From assembly GCF_001439695.1 (NCBI RefSeq), contig NZ_JYLL01000037.1, positions 1 through 63,368 on the forward strand: a DNA stretch of 63,368 bases. Direction: 5' to 3'. The notes beneath the pieces are model-generated. The model was not told the origin of the DNA, did not search any database, and saw only the letters and a list, made by a program, of their open reading frames with translations. Both the position numbers and the translations under genes were made by a program. The stretch is from Pseudomonas veronii (GTDB lineage Bacteria > Pseudomonadota > Gammaproteobacteria > Pseudomonadales > Pseudomonadaceae). Of this stretch, positions 45,821-53,812 are shown piece by piece (within the stretch, counting starts at the first letter, position 1; every line of letters starts with the position of its first letter).

Positions 45821-45858
45821 AACACACCTCGATTGATCAGACCTGCAGGCTAACACCC

Positions 45859-46545
45859 TCAGGTGTGCGCCGCCTCACGCAGGCGCTGTGCATCGAGGAT
45901 TTCGATCTCGCCATAGCCCAGGCGCACGATGCCCTGGGCTTGCAGGTCCTTGAGCAAGGCGTTGGTGGTCTGACGCGACAGGCTCAACATCGCCGCCAGG
46001 TCTTCCTGGGGTAACTGCAGCCGGCGTTTTGAGGGTTCGATGTCGCCGTACCCTTCAATGATCATCAACAAACGATGGGCCAGCCGCACCGAGGCGGGCA
46101 TCAGGCTGAGCTGTTCGAGGCCGATGAAACTCAGGCGCAACTTTTGGCTCATCAGCAAGGCCAAGTCGCGCCAGTACTGCGGGGTTTCATCGAGAATGTC
46201 GAGCAATGCCTGCTGGGGCACCTGCAACAGCTTGCACGGCCCGACCGCACAGGCGTCGTGGGTGCGCGGCAGGCCGTCGAACAGGCAGATTTCACCGAAC
46301 CAGTAGGGCGACTCCACCAGGCTGAGCAGCGCTTCCTTGCCCTGCTCGTTCACCGCGCTGATCCGCAAACTGCCGTCGAGCACCGCATACAAGCCGCAGG
46401 GCGGGTCACCGCGCTTGAACAGGTATTGCCCCGCCGTCAGCAGCCGCAGCCGCGCGTGGGCCAGCAGACTATGCTGAAAAGCGCCGGGCAAGTGGCTGAA
46501 CCAGTGCCCGGCAGCCAGCCGGGGTCGCCATTGCTCTGCGTTCAT
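45859..46545 (-). CDS. Crp/Fnr-family transcriptional regulator
   Basis: 228 residues: a cyclic-nucleotide-type beta roll (FKRGDPPCGLYAVLDGSLRI) and a C-terminal winged helix with LPQEDLAAMLSLSRQTTNALLKDL. No N-terminal Cys cluster of Fnr type, so it is not an iron-sulfur sensor. The ligand is unknown. It is divergent from the Mpo1-like gene and leads the receiver gene. Confidence 0.9.
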   Translation of the reverse strand: MNAEQWRPRLAAGHWFSHLPGAFQHSLLAHARLRLLTAGQYLFKRGDPPCGLYAVLDGSLRISAVNEQGKEALLSLVESPYWFGEICLFDGLPRTHDACAVGPCKLLQVPQQALLDILDETPQYWRDLALLMSQKLRLSFIGLEQLSLMPASVRLAHRLLMIIEGYGDIEPSKRRLQLPQEDLAAMLSLSRQTTNALLKDLQAQGIVRLGYGEIEILDAQRLREAAHT

Positions 46546-46628
46546 GAGAACTCCGAAGATTGTCGCCCAACTGACAGTTAGGCGAAGGCTGACAGGGCAT
46601 GATCAAACATCCTACAGGAGGAATAACA

Positions 46629-47156
46629 ATGAAAAGCCTCGTCGACCACCTCAGTCAATACGCCGCCTACCACCGCGACCCGCGCAATATCGCCAGCCAC
46701 TTTATCGGCATCCCGCTGATCGTGGTCGCCGTCGCCGTGTTGCTTTCACGCCCGGAGTGGCCGCTGGCCGGGCTCTGGCTGTCGCCGGCGCTGATCGTCG
46801 CGCTGCTTGCGGCGTGGTTCTACCTGCGCCTGGAACTCGCGCTGGGCGTGCTGATGAGCGTGCTGATGGGCTTGTCGGTGTGGGCCGGGCACGTGCTGGC
46901 GGCGCAAAGCACGCCGGTCTGGCTCAGCGGCGGTATCGGTATGTTCGTGGTGGGTTGGGTGATTCAGTTTGTCGGGCATTACTACGAAGGCAAGAAGCCG
47001 GCGTTTGTGGATGATGTGTCGGGGCTGATCGTCGGGCCGTTGTTTGTGGTGGCGGAGTTGGCGTTTTTGCTGGGGTTGCGGCACGAGCTCAAAGAGCAGA
47101 TTGAACGCCGCTCCGGGCCAGTCGCTCGCCGCGATCTGAAGCCGAGAGAAGTCTGA
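46629..47156 (+). CDS. Mpo1-like (DUF962) membrane protein
   Basis: 175 residues of the DUF962/YGL010w family, Fe-dependent 2-hydroxy fatty acid dioxygenases in yeast. The HRDPRNIASHFIGIP and HYYEGKKPAF histidine motifs are intact. Four hydrophobic segments. Start ATG follows AGGAGGAATAAC. Its stop is the base before a REPIN. Confidence 0.86.
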   Translation: MKSLVDHLSQYAAYHRDPRNIASHFIGIPLIVVAVAVLLSRPEWPLAGLWLSPALIVALLAAWFYLRLELALGVLMSVLMGLSVWAGHVLAAQSTPVWLSGGIGMFVVGWVIQFVGHYYEGKKPAFVDDVSGLIVGPLFVVAELAFLLGLRHELKEQIERRSGPVARRDLKPREV

Positions 47157-47248
47157 ATGTGGGAGGGGGCTTGCCCCCGATTGCAGTGGGTCAGTCACTG
47201 AAGATATTGACTGATACACCGCTATCGGGGGCAAGCCCCCTCCCACAT
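47157..47248. repeat. REPIN (class I), Mpo1-like gene-cysA gap
   Basis: Inverted TGTGGGAGGGGGCTTGCCCCCGAT arms, starting right at the stop of the Mpo1-like gene and ending 18 bp from the cysA stop; bidirectional terminator role likely. Confidence 0.93.
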
Positions 47249-47265
47249 TTGTTATTGCAGTGTGT

Positions 47266-48246
47266 TCAGGCTTTTTGCCAGACCTTGGGTTTGAAGAACA
47301 AGGTCTCGCCCCGGGCCAGGCCGATCAGGCTGTCGTGGTCTTTCACCACTTCGGCTTCGATCAGTTCGCTCTGGCCTTCGACTTTCAACGTCACCCGCGT
47401 GGTCGCCCCCAGCGGCCGGATATCGCGCACTTCGGCGGCATGGTGGTCTTCCAGTTCATGGCGCGACAGCGACACTTCGTGAGGGCGGAACAGCACGTGT
47501 TGGTCGCCCCCCAGGTGCAGGCGGTTGGAGTCGCCGAGGAAGTGGTAGACGAAATCGCTGGCCGGGTTTTCGTAGACGTCGCCCGGTGAGCCGATCTGCT
47601 CGATCACGCCCTTGTTCATCACCACGATACGGTCGGCAACTTCCATCGCCTCTTCCTGGTCGTGGGTCACGAACACCGAAGTCAGGTTGATGTCTTCGTG
47701 CAGGCGCGCCAGCCAGCGGCGCAGCTCTTTGCGCACCTTGGCGTCGAGGGCGCCGAAGGGTTCGTCGAGCAGCAGCACTTTGGGCTCCACCGCCAGGGCG
47801 CGGGCCAGGGCGATGCGCTGGCGTTGGCCGCCGGAGAGTTGTTCCGGGTAGCGGTCGGACAGCCAGTCCAGTTGCACCATGTTCAACAGTTCGTGGACTT
47901 TGACCGCGATCTGGCTTTCGTTCGGGCGCTGGTTTTTCGGCTTCATGCGCAGGCCGAAGGCGACGTTATCGAACACGGTCATGTGGCGGAACAGTGCGTA
48001 GTGCTGGAACACAAACCCGACGTTGCGATCACGCACGTCGTGGCCGGAGACGTCTTCACCGTGGAATACGATGCTGCCGGTATCCGGGGTTTCGAGACCG
48101 GCGATGATGCGCAGCAAGGTGGTCTTGCCGCAGCCGGAGGGCCCCAGCAACGCCACCAGCTCGCCACTCTGGATGTCCAGGTTGATGCTGTTCAGGGCCT
48201 TGAAGGCGTTGAAGTTCTTGCTGACATTACGGACTTCGATGGACAT
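47266..48246 (-). CDS. cysA: Sulfate/thiosulfate ABC transporter ATP-binding protein
   Basis: 326-residue ABC ATPase with Walker A GPSGCGKT, signature LSGGQRQRIALARA and DEPFGALDAKVRK, plus a C-terminal TOBE-like domain. It powers sulfate uptake through CysT and CysW. Last gene of the cysTWA unit, 3 bp from cysW. Confidence 0.95.
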   Translation of the reverse strand: MSIEVRNVSKNFNAFKALNSINLDIQSGELVALLGPSGCGKTTLLRIIAGLETPDTGSIVFHGEDVSGHDVRDRNVGFVFQHYALFRHMTVFDNVAFGLRMKPKNQRPNESQIAVKVHELLNMVQLDWLSDRYPEQLSGGQRQRIALARALAVEPKVLLLDEPFGALDAKVRKELRRWLARLHEDINLTSVFVTHDQEEAMEVADRIVVMNKGVIEQIGSPGDVYENPASDFVYHFLGDSNRLHLGGDQHVLFRPHEVSLSRHELEDHHAAEVRDIRPLGATTRVTLKVEGQSELIEAEVVKDHDSLIGLARGETLFFKPKVWQKA

Positions 48247-48249
48247 GGA

Positions 48250-49122
48250 TTATTCCTCAGCCGCAGCTGCGCGCAGGCGGTTGATACGGTTCTCGCTCCA
48301 CTGCTTGAGCAGCAGGATGAAGAGCGCCAGGATCAGCAACAGACTCGCCACCGCAAACGCAGCGACGTGGTTGTATTCGTTGTAGAGAATCTCGACGTGC
48401 AGCGGCAACGTGTTGGTCACGCCGCGAATGTGGCCGGACACCACCGACACCGCGCCGAACTCACCCATCGCCCGCGCGGTACACAGCACCACGCCGTAGA
48501 TCAGGCCCCATTTGATATTCGGCACGGTGACATGCCAGAACATCTGCCAGCCATTGGCGCCAAGCAGCCGCGCGGCTTCTTCTTCCTGGGTGCCTTGTTC
48601 CTGCATCAGCGGGATCAGCTCCCGGGCCACGAACGGCACGGTGACGAAGATGGTCGCCAGCACGATGCCCGGCAAGGCGAACACGATCTGGATGTCATGC
48701 GCCTGCAGCCACGGGCCAAAGAAGCCCTGGGCGCCGAACATCAGCACATAGACCAGGCCCGCGATCACCGGCGACACCGAGAACGGCAGGTCGATCAGCG
48801 TCACCAGGATGCTCTTGCCACGGAACGAGTACTTGCTCACGCACCATGCGGCGCTGACGCCGAACACCACGTTGAGCGGCACCGAGATCAACACGGCGAC
48901 CACCGTGAGCTTGAGCGCCGACAGCGCATCGGGCTCAAGGATCGCGGTGAAGAACGCGCCGAGGCCATTCTTCAAGCCCTGGGACACCACGATAAACAGC
49001 GGCAGCACCAGGAACAGGAAGAACACCAGCCAGCCCAGGCTGATCAGGATGCGCCGCGACAACGCACTGCCACGCCGGGCAGCGTTGGCCGAGGACGCGG
49101 CGGAGATAGACGATTGGGACAT
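48250..49122 (-). CDS. cysW: Sulfate/thiosulfate ABC transporter permease
   Basis: 290 residues, about six hydrophobic segments, EAA loop EEEAARLLGANGWQMFWHVTVPNIKWG. Partner of CysT. Begins 13 bp after the cysT stop. Confidence 0.95.
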   Translation of the reverse strand: MSQSSISAASSANAARRGSALSRRILISLGWLVFFLFLVLPLFIVVSQGLKNGLGAFFTAILEPDALSALKLTVVAVLISVPLNVVFGVSAAWCVSKYSFRGKSILVTLIDLPFSVSPVIAGLVYVLMFGAQGFFGPWLQAHDIQIVFALPGIVLATIFVTVPFVARELIPLMQEQGTQEEEAARLLGANGWQMFWHVTVPNIKWGLIYGVVLCTARAMGEFGAVSVVSGHIRGVTNTLPLHVEILYNEYNHVAAFAVASLLLILALFILLLKQWSENRINRLRAAAAEE

Positions 49123-49135
49123 GTTCCGCGCCTCC

Positions 49136-49954
49136 TTATGGGTGTTCGATGCGCCGCTGCAGCAAATTGATCAGCAGCAGCAACACGAAGGAAACCACCA
49201 GCATCAGCACACCGATGGAGGTGGCGCCGTGGTAGTCGTACTGGTCGAGCTTGACCATGATCAGCAGCGGCAGGATCTCGGTCTTCATCGGCATGTTGCC
49301 GGCGATGAAGATCACCGAACCGTACTCACCGACGCCACGGGCAAACGCCAGGGCGAAGCCGGTCAGCCAGGCAGGCAGCAACGCGGGCACGAGGATGTAG
49401 CGAAACACCTGCAACGGCTTGGCGCCCAGGCAGGCGGCGGCTTCTTCGATTTCCCGGGGGATATCGGCGAGGACCGGCTGCACCGTGCGGACCACGAACG
49501 GCAACGTGACGAAGGTCAGCGCCAGGGTGATGCCCAAGGGGCTGTAGGCGATCTTGAAGCCCAGGTCGGCGGCGAACTGGCCGACCAGGCCGGTCGGTGT
49601 GTACAGCGCGGTCAGCGCGATACCGGCGACGGCCGTGGGCAGGGCGAACGGCAGGTCGATCATCGCATCGATGATCTTGCGCCCGGGGAAGGTGTAGCGC
49701 ACCAGCACCCAGGCCAGCAGCGTGCCGATCAGGCCATTGATCAGCGCGGCGTACAGCGCGGTGCTGAAGCTCAACTTCAATGCCGCCAGCACACGCGGTG
49801 CGGTGATGATGTTCCAGAACTGATCCCAGGTAAGTTGAGCGGCGTGTACAAACATCGCCGCGAGGGGGATGAGTACGATCAGGCTGAGGTACACCACGGT
49901 GTAGCCCAGCGTCAGCCCGAAGCCGGGTATGACGGGGGAAATACGACGCGACAT
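49136..49954 (-). CDS. cysT: Sulfate/thiosulfate ABC transporter permease
   Basis: 272 residues, EAA loop EEAAACLGAKPLQVFRYILVPALLPA. First of the cysTWA unit; a class II REPIN separates it from sbp. Confidence 0.95.
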   Translation of the reverse strand: MSRRISPVIPGFGLTLGYTVVYLSLIVLIPLAAMFVHAAQLTWDQFWNIITAPRVLAALKLSFSTALYAALINGLIGTLLAWVLVRYTFPGRKIIDAMIDLPFALPTAVAGIALTALYTPTGLVGQFAADLGFKIAYSPLGITLALTFVTLPFVVRTVQPVLADIPREIEEAAACLGAKPLQVFRYILVPALLPAWLTGFALAFARGVGEYGSVIFIAGNMPMKTEILPLLIMVKLDQYDYHGATSIGVLMLVVSFVLLLLINLLQRRIEHP

Positions 49955-50008
49955 AAAAGTCCTTGGTTAGCAGGTCTGACACACAAAACCCGCAGGTGAA
50001 TGCGTGCT

Positions 50009-50110
50009 CTGTAGGAGCGGGCTTACCCGCGAAAAACGTCAACGATAACGCGCACATTCTGGGTGCACGCGGTGCCTGGACCTTCTTCGCGAGCAAGCTC
50101 GCGCCTACAG
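50009..50110. repeat. REPIN (class II), sbp-cysT gap
   Basis: TGTAGGAGCGGGCTTACCCGCGAA and its inverse TTCGCGAGCAAGCTCGCGCCTACA, with CGTCAACGATAACGCG in the middle. The right end is 12 bp from the sbp stop. Confidence 0.92.
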
Positions 50111-50122
50111 AGGGCGGTGTTT

Positions 50123-51133
50123 TTATTGCGCCGAGTAGATCTGGTCGAACACGCCACCGTCATTAAAGAATTTCGGCTGCGCAGTTTTCCAGCCGCCGAA
50201 GTCTTTGTCGATAGTCACCAAATCCAGCTTCGGGAACTGCTGGGCGTATTTGGCGGCGATTTTCTCATCGCGTGGGCGGTAGAAGTTCTTCGCCGCAATC
50301 TCCTGACCAGCCGGGCTGTACAGGTGCTTGAGGTACTCGGTAGCGATCTCGGTGTTGCCCTTTTTCTCGGCGTTCTTGTCGACCACGGCCACAGGCGGCT
50401 CGGCGAGGATCGACAGGGACGGTACGACGATGTCGAACTTGTCGGCGCCGCCGTTTTCTTTCAATGCCAGGAACGCCTCGTTTTCCCAGGCCAGCAACAC
50501 GTCACCCTGACCGTTGTTGACGAAGGTGATGGTCGAACCGCGCGCCCCGGTGTCGAGGACCGGTACGTGCTTGAACAGCTCTTTGACGTATTCCTGCGCC
50601 TTGGCTTCGCTGCCACCGGCTTTCAGGCCATAGGCCCAAGCGGCGAGGAAGTTCCAGCGCGCACCGCCGGAGGTTTTCGGGTTCGGGGTGATGACCGCCA
50701 CGTCTTTCTTGATCAGGTCGCCCCAGTCCTTGATGCCTTTGGGGTTGCCCTTGCGCACCAGGAACACGATGGTCGAGGTGTACGGGGTGCTCGCATCCGG
50801 CAGGCGGGTCTGCCAGTTTTCCGGCAGGGTCTTGCCCAACTTGGCGATTTCGTCGATATCGCCGGCCAGGGCCAGGGTCACGACGTCGGCACGCAGGCCG
50901 TCGATCACCGCACGGCCCTGTTTGCCCGAGCCGCCGTGGGATTGCTGGATCTTGACGCTGTCGCCGGGGTGGGACTGTTTCCAGTAGCTGGTGAACTCAG
51001 CGTTGTAGTCCTGGTACAGCTCACGGGTCGGGTCATACGAGACGTTGAGCAACTCGTAGTCCTTGGCAACGGCAGACCCGGCAAACACGGCGCTGGCCAA
51101 GGCAGCCAGGGCGTAACGGCGAATCGACGACAT
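50123..51133 (-). CDS. sbp: Sulfate-binding periplasmic protein
   Basis: 336 residues with a signal peptide (ALAALASAVFAGSAVA/KDY) and the sulfate-binding family motifs LLNVSYDPTRELYQDYN and GGSGKQGRAVIDGL. Delivers sulfate to CysTWA. It has a class II REPIN on each side, so its message is probably separate or processed. Confidence 0.95.
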   Translation of the reverse strand: MSSIRRYALAALASAVFAGSAVAKDYELLNVSYDPTRELYQDYNAEFTSYWKQSHPGDSVKIQQSHGGSGKQGRAVIDGLRADVVTLALAGDIDEIAKLGKTLPENWQTRLPDASTPYTSTIVFLVRKGNPKGIKDWGDLIKKDVAVITPNPKTSGGARWNFLAAWAYGLKAGGSEAKAQEYVKELFKHVPVLDTGARGSTITFVNNGQGDVLLAWENEAFLALKENGGADKFDIVVPSLSILAEPPVAVVDKNAEKKGNTEIATEYLKHLYSPAGQEIAAKNFYRPRDEKIAAKYAQQFPKLDLVTIDKDFGGWKTAQPKFFNDGGVFDQIYSAQ

Positions 51134-51169
51134 AGAAAGCTCCTGAAATTCCGGGGTGTTGGCTGACGA

Positions 51170-51271
51170 CTGCAGGAGCGAGCTGGCTCGCGAAAAACGT
51201 CAACGATAACGCTGCGCATCAGGTGCAACGCGTTGCCTTCAAGCTTTTCGCGAGCAAGCTCGCGCCTACAG
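51170..51271. repeat. REPIN (class II), oscA-sbp gap
   Basis: TGCAGGAGCGAGCTGGCTCGCGAA and TTCGCGAGCAAGCTCGCGCCTACA, centre CGTCAACGATAACGCTG. About 40 bp before the sbp start, on its leader side. Confidence 0.92.
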
Positions 51272-51310
51272 GGGCATTTTTTATAGTGATGGGTCTATCG
51301 CCGCTCTTGC

Positions 51311-51493
51311 TCAGGCCGGTTTGTTACCCGGGTTCTGCAGGCGGAATTTTTCTTTGCGTTCGATCTGTACTACTTGAGCGTTGTGTACAGTGATTTCCAC
51401 CGCGCCAAAGCGCAGATCGCGCAACGCGCTCTGGATCTCACGCAAAATGGCTGCTTCGTCCTGGCCGTCGACGCTACGTAGAGATGCGCTCAT
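51311..51493 (-). CDS. oscA: OscA, small DUF2292 protein of the sulfur-starvation response
   Basis: 60 residues from ATG 51493; the longer reading is out of family. The YezD/DUF2292 signature RFGAVEITVHNAQVVQIERKEKFRL is clear. OscA is needed for organosulfur use and linked to cysTWA-sbp in Pseudomonas corrugata. Downstream of a strong 9-bp inverted repeat at 51574-51598. Confidence 0.88.
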   Translation of the reverse strand: MSASLRSVDGQDEAAILREIQSALRDLRFGAVEITVHNAQVVQIERKEKFRLQNPGNKPA

Positions 51494-51573
51494 GGTCTCG
51501 CTCCTGAAATGAATAGTGCCGCGCAGTGGCGGCACTGCTTGCGGCGTGAGGGCGATAGTAGATAAGCGCGGAT

Positions 51574-51598
51574 ATTCTTAAAAATACTATTTAAGAAT
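51574..51598. promoter_or_regulatory. Inverted repeat upstream of oscA, candidate sulfur-regulator (CysB-like) site
   Basis: ATTCTTAAA, a 7-nt spacer AATACTA, and TTTAAGAAT form a perfect 9-bp inverted repeat about 80 bp before the oscA start. Similar TTCTTA/TTAAGAA words occur upstream of tauA, in the epsC-dcyD gap and before the hydrolase/SfnR genes. Confidence 0.5.
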
Positions 51599-51692
51599 GT
51601 TTATATAACCAGAAAGAATTTTCTGGCCGGACGTGGGGTTACGACGGCGTTTTGTGGCCAAGTGCCAAAATCGAGCCTGGCGAATATCCAAT

Positions 51693-51720
51693 TGTGGGAG
51701 GGGGCTTGCTCCCTCCCACA
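51693..51720. repeat. Single REP palindrome
   Basis: TGTGGGAGGGGGCTTGCTCC followed directly by CTCCCACA: one class I arm folded on itself, 12 bp before the GGDEF/EAL stop. Confidence 0.85.
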
Positions 51721-51732
51721 GTTGACTGCATT

Positions 51733-53646
51733 TCAACTCTGGATGGCGGGTGCCCGGTCCCAGTCGATTTCACACGCTGGCATCGGGCGGCCAAACCAAT
51801 AGCCCTGGCCCATGTCGCAGTTTTGCTCCAGCAGGAACCGCGCCTGTTCCACCTGTTCGATCCCTTCGGCGTGTACCTGCATGCCCATGCTTTTCGCCAG
51901 GGCGATCACCACGCGCACGATGGCGGCGTCGTCTTCATCCCACGGCACCCCGGCGACAAAGCCCTGGTCGATCTTGAGCTTCTGCACCGGCAGGCGCTTG
52001 AGGCGCAGCAGCGACGAATAGCCGGTGCCAAAGTCATCAATGGCCAGGCGCAGGCCCAGCTCGCGCAGGCGGTGCAGTTGTTCCAGGGCCACTTCGGGGT
52101 CTTCCATCACCGCGCTTTCGGTAACTTCCAGCTCCAGGTAAGCCGGGTCCAGGCCAGTGTCGTGCAGCACCTTGGCGACTTGCTCATACAACTCGCGTCG
52201 CGCAAACAAGCGACTGGACACGTTGATCGCGATAAACCTCAACGGCGCGCCGTCCTCCAGCCACTGGCACATCTGGGCGCAAGCCTCGTGCATGACCCAG
52301 GCGTCGATATCGGCAATCAACCCGGTGCGTTCGGCGATGGGGATGAACTCGACCGGCGGCACCAGGCCACGCTCCGGGTGTTGCCAGCGCACCAGGGCTT
52401 CGACGCCGATCAGGCGGCTGGTGTGCAGGTCGTGAACCGGCTGGTAGTAGACACGCAGCTCCTGCTGGTCGAGGGCGCGGCGCAGTTCGCCGGCAATTTC
52501 CACGCGGTTCTGCGCGTGGGCAGTCAACTCTTCGGTGTACAACGCGTAGCCTTCACGGCCGACGCTCTTGGCCTTGAACAACGCGGAATCGGCGTTACGC
52601 AACAACTGCTGGGCACTCAGCGCGTCGCTGGGAAACAGGCTGATGCCAACGCTCGCACTGATAAACAACTGGTGGCCGTCGAAATTGAACGGGAGTTTCA
52701 TCGCATCGAGCATGCGTTGCGCGAGCGCGGCGGCCTGCACCACCTGTGGACAGTTTTCCGCCAACACCGCGAATTCGTCCCCGCCCAGCCGCGCCAGCGT
52801 CACGCCGGTGCCGAACTGGCTTCTCAGGCGTTCACCGACCAATTTGAGCAACTGGTCGCCGACGTTATGGCCCAGGCTGTCGTTGATGATCTTGAAGTGG
52901 TCCAGGTCGAGCAGCAGCAACGCACAACCGCGTTTATGCACTTGCGCCGAAGCCAGGGCCTGTTCGGCGCGGTCGGTGAACAGCAGGCGGTTGGGCAGGT
53001 CGGTCAGCGGGTCGTGGTGCGCGAGGTGCGCCAGTTCGTGCTCGGAATCCTTGATGGCGCTGATATCGGAAAACACCGCGACGTAATGGCTGACATGGCC
53101 GAGGTCGTCGTGAATCACCCGGATGGTTTGCCACTGTGGATAAATTTCGCCGCTTTTGCGCCGGTTCCAGATTTCCCCGCTCCACTCGCCGGTTTGTTCC
53201 AGGGCCAGGAACATCTGCTGGTAAAAACTCGACGAATGGCGGCCTGACTTGAACAAGCTGGGTTGCTCGCCCATGACATCTTCGCGCCGATAGCCGGTGA
53301 TCGCCATAAAGGCCCGGTTCACATGGACGATCTGCCCCTTGGCATCGGTGACCAGCACCCCTTCACGGGTGCAATCGAACACGGCAGCGGCCTGGCGCAG
53401 GCGCTCGCGGCTCTCTTTGAGCGGTTGCTGCAATTCGTTGACGCGCGCAAAGCGCGCGCACATCAGGTAAATCACCAGGGCGCTGAGGGCCACCCACACA
53501 TAGCCGCGCAGCTGCAGCCACTGATTTAACTCAACCGGGTCATCGAGGAACTTGATCAATACCCGGTGAGTAAGCACAACCCACAGCAGCGAAACCAGCA
53601 GATATACCAACCCCGCACGCCGGGCACCTCGGTATGAGAACAACAT
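51733..53646 (-). CDS. Membrane PAS-GGDEF-EAL protein, PipA (PA0285)-like
   Basis: 637 residues: two hydrophobic segments (about 10-30 and 45-65), a PAS domain (about 85-200), GGDEF with intact RLGGDEFAVL, and EAL with EALVRWQHP and DDFGTGYSSL. Both catalytic motifs look active, so it may make or break c-di-GMP. Its position between oscA and desA matches PA0285 of P. aeruginosa, known as a phosphodiesterase. It is a single gene. Confidence 0.9.
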   Translation of the reverse strand: MLFSYRGARRAGLVYLLVSLLWVVLTHRVLIKFLDDPVELNQWLQLRGYVWVALSALVIYLMCARFARVNELQQPLKESRERLRQAAAVFDCTREGVLVTDAKGQIVHVNRAFMAITGYRREDVMGEQPSLFKSGRHSSSFYQQMFLALEQTGEWSGEIWNRRKSGEIYPQWQTIRVIHDDLGHVSHYVAVFSDISAIKDSEHELAHLAHHDPLTDLPNRLLFTDRAEQALASAQVHKRGCALLLLDLDHFKIINDSLGHNVGDQLLKLVGERLRSQFGTGVTLARLGGDEFAVLAENCPQVVQAAALAQRMLDAMKLPFNFDGHQLFISASVGISLFPSDALSAQQLLRNADSALFKAKSVGREGYALYTEELTAHAQNRVEIAGELRRALDQQELRVYYQPVHDLHTSRLIGVEALVRWQHPERGLVPPVEFIPIAERTGLIADIDAWVMHEACAQMCQWLEDGAPLRFIAINVSSRLFARRELYEQVAKVLHDTGLDPAYLELEVTESAVMEDPEVALEQLHRLRELGLRLAIDDFGTGYSSLLRLKRLPVQKLKIDQGFVAGVPWDEDDAAIVRVVIALAKSMGMQVHAEGIEQVEQARFLLEQNCDMGQGYWFGRPMPACEIDWDRAPAIQS

Positions 53647-53812
53647 ATGGCCAGTAATCCTTACTAAAAAGCTAGATTCGCCCTAAAAAGGTTACGGATT
53701 ATAGAATAAGAAACATCCCGTCACTCCTATCTGAAAGGTCGGCTGGTTTTCTCTGTGAGCTTAGTGATAATGCGTGAGCTGTTTTTTTCTTTATCTGAGG
53801 GCCATACAGCCT

